DNA from: VGWB01 sp964614245
GTDB taxonomy: Bacteria; Bacteroidota; Ignavibacteria; UBA10030
Direction: 5' to 3'
NCBI GenBank assembly: GCA_964614245.1
Contig: CAZTKU010000066.1
Span: 1 to 13,639, forward strand
DNA: 13,639 nucleotides
Shown: positions 13,328 through 13,639 of the stretch, one piece after another
How positions within the stretch are numbered: the first letter of the stretch is position 1
Layout of the letters: every line of letters begins with the position of its first letter
Made by a program: the position numbers and the translations under genes
Notes under the pieces: model-generated
Seen by the model: the letters and a program-made list of their open reading frames with translations, nothing else
Databases searched by the model: none
Told to the model about the DNA's origin: nothing

Positions 13328-13639
13328 ATGACGGACAAGATCTATAGACTTGAGATCGTTACGCCGAACAAGGTGGTCTTCAGCGGTGATGTCACCAGCT
13401 TCAGTGCTCCCGGTGTGATGGGAGGATTTCAGGTGTTGAGGAATCACGCGCCACTTCTGTCGAACATAGCAGTGGGAGAGGTTAAGGTTGTTGATGCAGC
13501 CGGCGGCGAATCACGGTACGCAACGAGCGGTGGTTTTGTGGAGGTGCACGAGAACAAACTGGTGATGCTTGCTGAAACGGCGGAGCGTTCAGATGAGATC
13601 GATGTCAGTTATTGGGAACTTGGTCCAACAAAACTCTAT
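13328..13639 (+). CDS. atpC: F1Fo ATP synthase subunit epsilon (3' end outside window)
   Basis: The first 104 codons are present and open to the window end. The subunit links the gamma stalk to the c-ring and can inhibit ATP hydrolysis. The N-terminal beta-sandwich is clear: KIYRLEIVTPNKVVFSG, then the conserved loop GGFQVLRNHAPLLSNIAVG, then TSGGFVEVHENKLVMLAETAERSDEIDV. After EIDV the family normally continues with a helical, Ala- and Arg-rich segment, but here the last 11 codons read SYWELGPTKLY and are AT-richer. That suggests either a divergent C-terminus or a sequence error at a contig end. The ATG lies 6 bp after the atpD stop, so the two genes are surely cotranscribed. Confidence 0.92.
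   Translation, partial: MTDKIYRLEIVTPNKVVFSGDVTSFSAPGVMGGFQVLRNHAPLLSNIAVGEVKVVDAAGGESRYATSGGFVEVHENKLVMLAETAERSDEIDVSYWELGPTKLY

Noticed and set aside
1..13639. CRISPR array, transposase, toxin-antitoxin or phage genes
   Set aside because: None was seen; the only repeats are the tRNA-linked array and isolated palindromes.

Overview
This is a chromosomal, mostly housekeeping segment with moderate GC and nearly all genes on the + strand. The gene content fits the FCB group (Bacteroidota / Ignavibacteria / Chlorobi-like lineages). Pointers are a secreted protein with a carboxypeptidase-like regulatory domain, a GGMEY-type M1 peptidase, a YpdA-type bacillithiol-disulfide reductase homologue, a fused class I fumarase, and putative promoters with a TTG / TAnnTTT layout. 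That placement is inferred from gene families and was not tested by any search. A run of exactly 100 Ns shows this is a scaffolded draft assembly.

Layout. 1-632: 3' part of a gene whose tail resembles the C-terminal region of some M28-type peptidases. 755-3673: secreted M1 metallopeptidase followed by a six-helix membrane protein, probably one transcription unit. 3824-7584: a promoter-like site, then a tight run of class I fumarase, alkyltransferase-like DNA-repair protein, YbaK-type tRNA deacylase and an MgtC/DUF4010 membrane protein. 7651-9767: a D-2-hydroxyacid (glycerate-type) dehydrogenase and a secreted regulatory-domain protein. 9906-10223: a compact minus-strand unit, the only one in the window. 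It has a near-consensus promoter, a perfect Shine-Dalgarno, a 57-residue very basic protein and an intrinsic terminator. 10247-10852: a tRNA-Thr(CGT) gene embedded in a hairpin-rich repeat array. The array holds a detached copy of the tRNA 5' end upstream and detached copies of its 3' end downstream, is interrupted by the assembly gap, and closes with an intrinsic terminator. 10872-11831: YpdA-like reductase. 11912-13639: atpD and the start of atpC.

The two items most worth following are neighbours. One is the self-contained small basic gene on the minus strand. The other is the 'exploded' tRNA locus, where a 113-bp unit (tRNA 3' half plus palindromic spacer) is tandemly repeated and the spacers on the two sides of the intact tRNA look like inverted relatives of each other. 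A third point is that the YpdA homologue has Ser at the position of the family's important Cys14.
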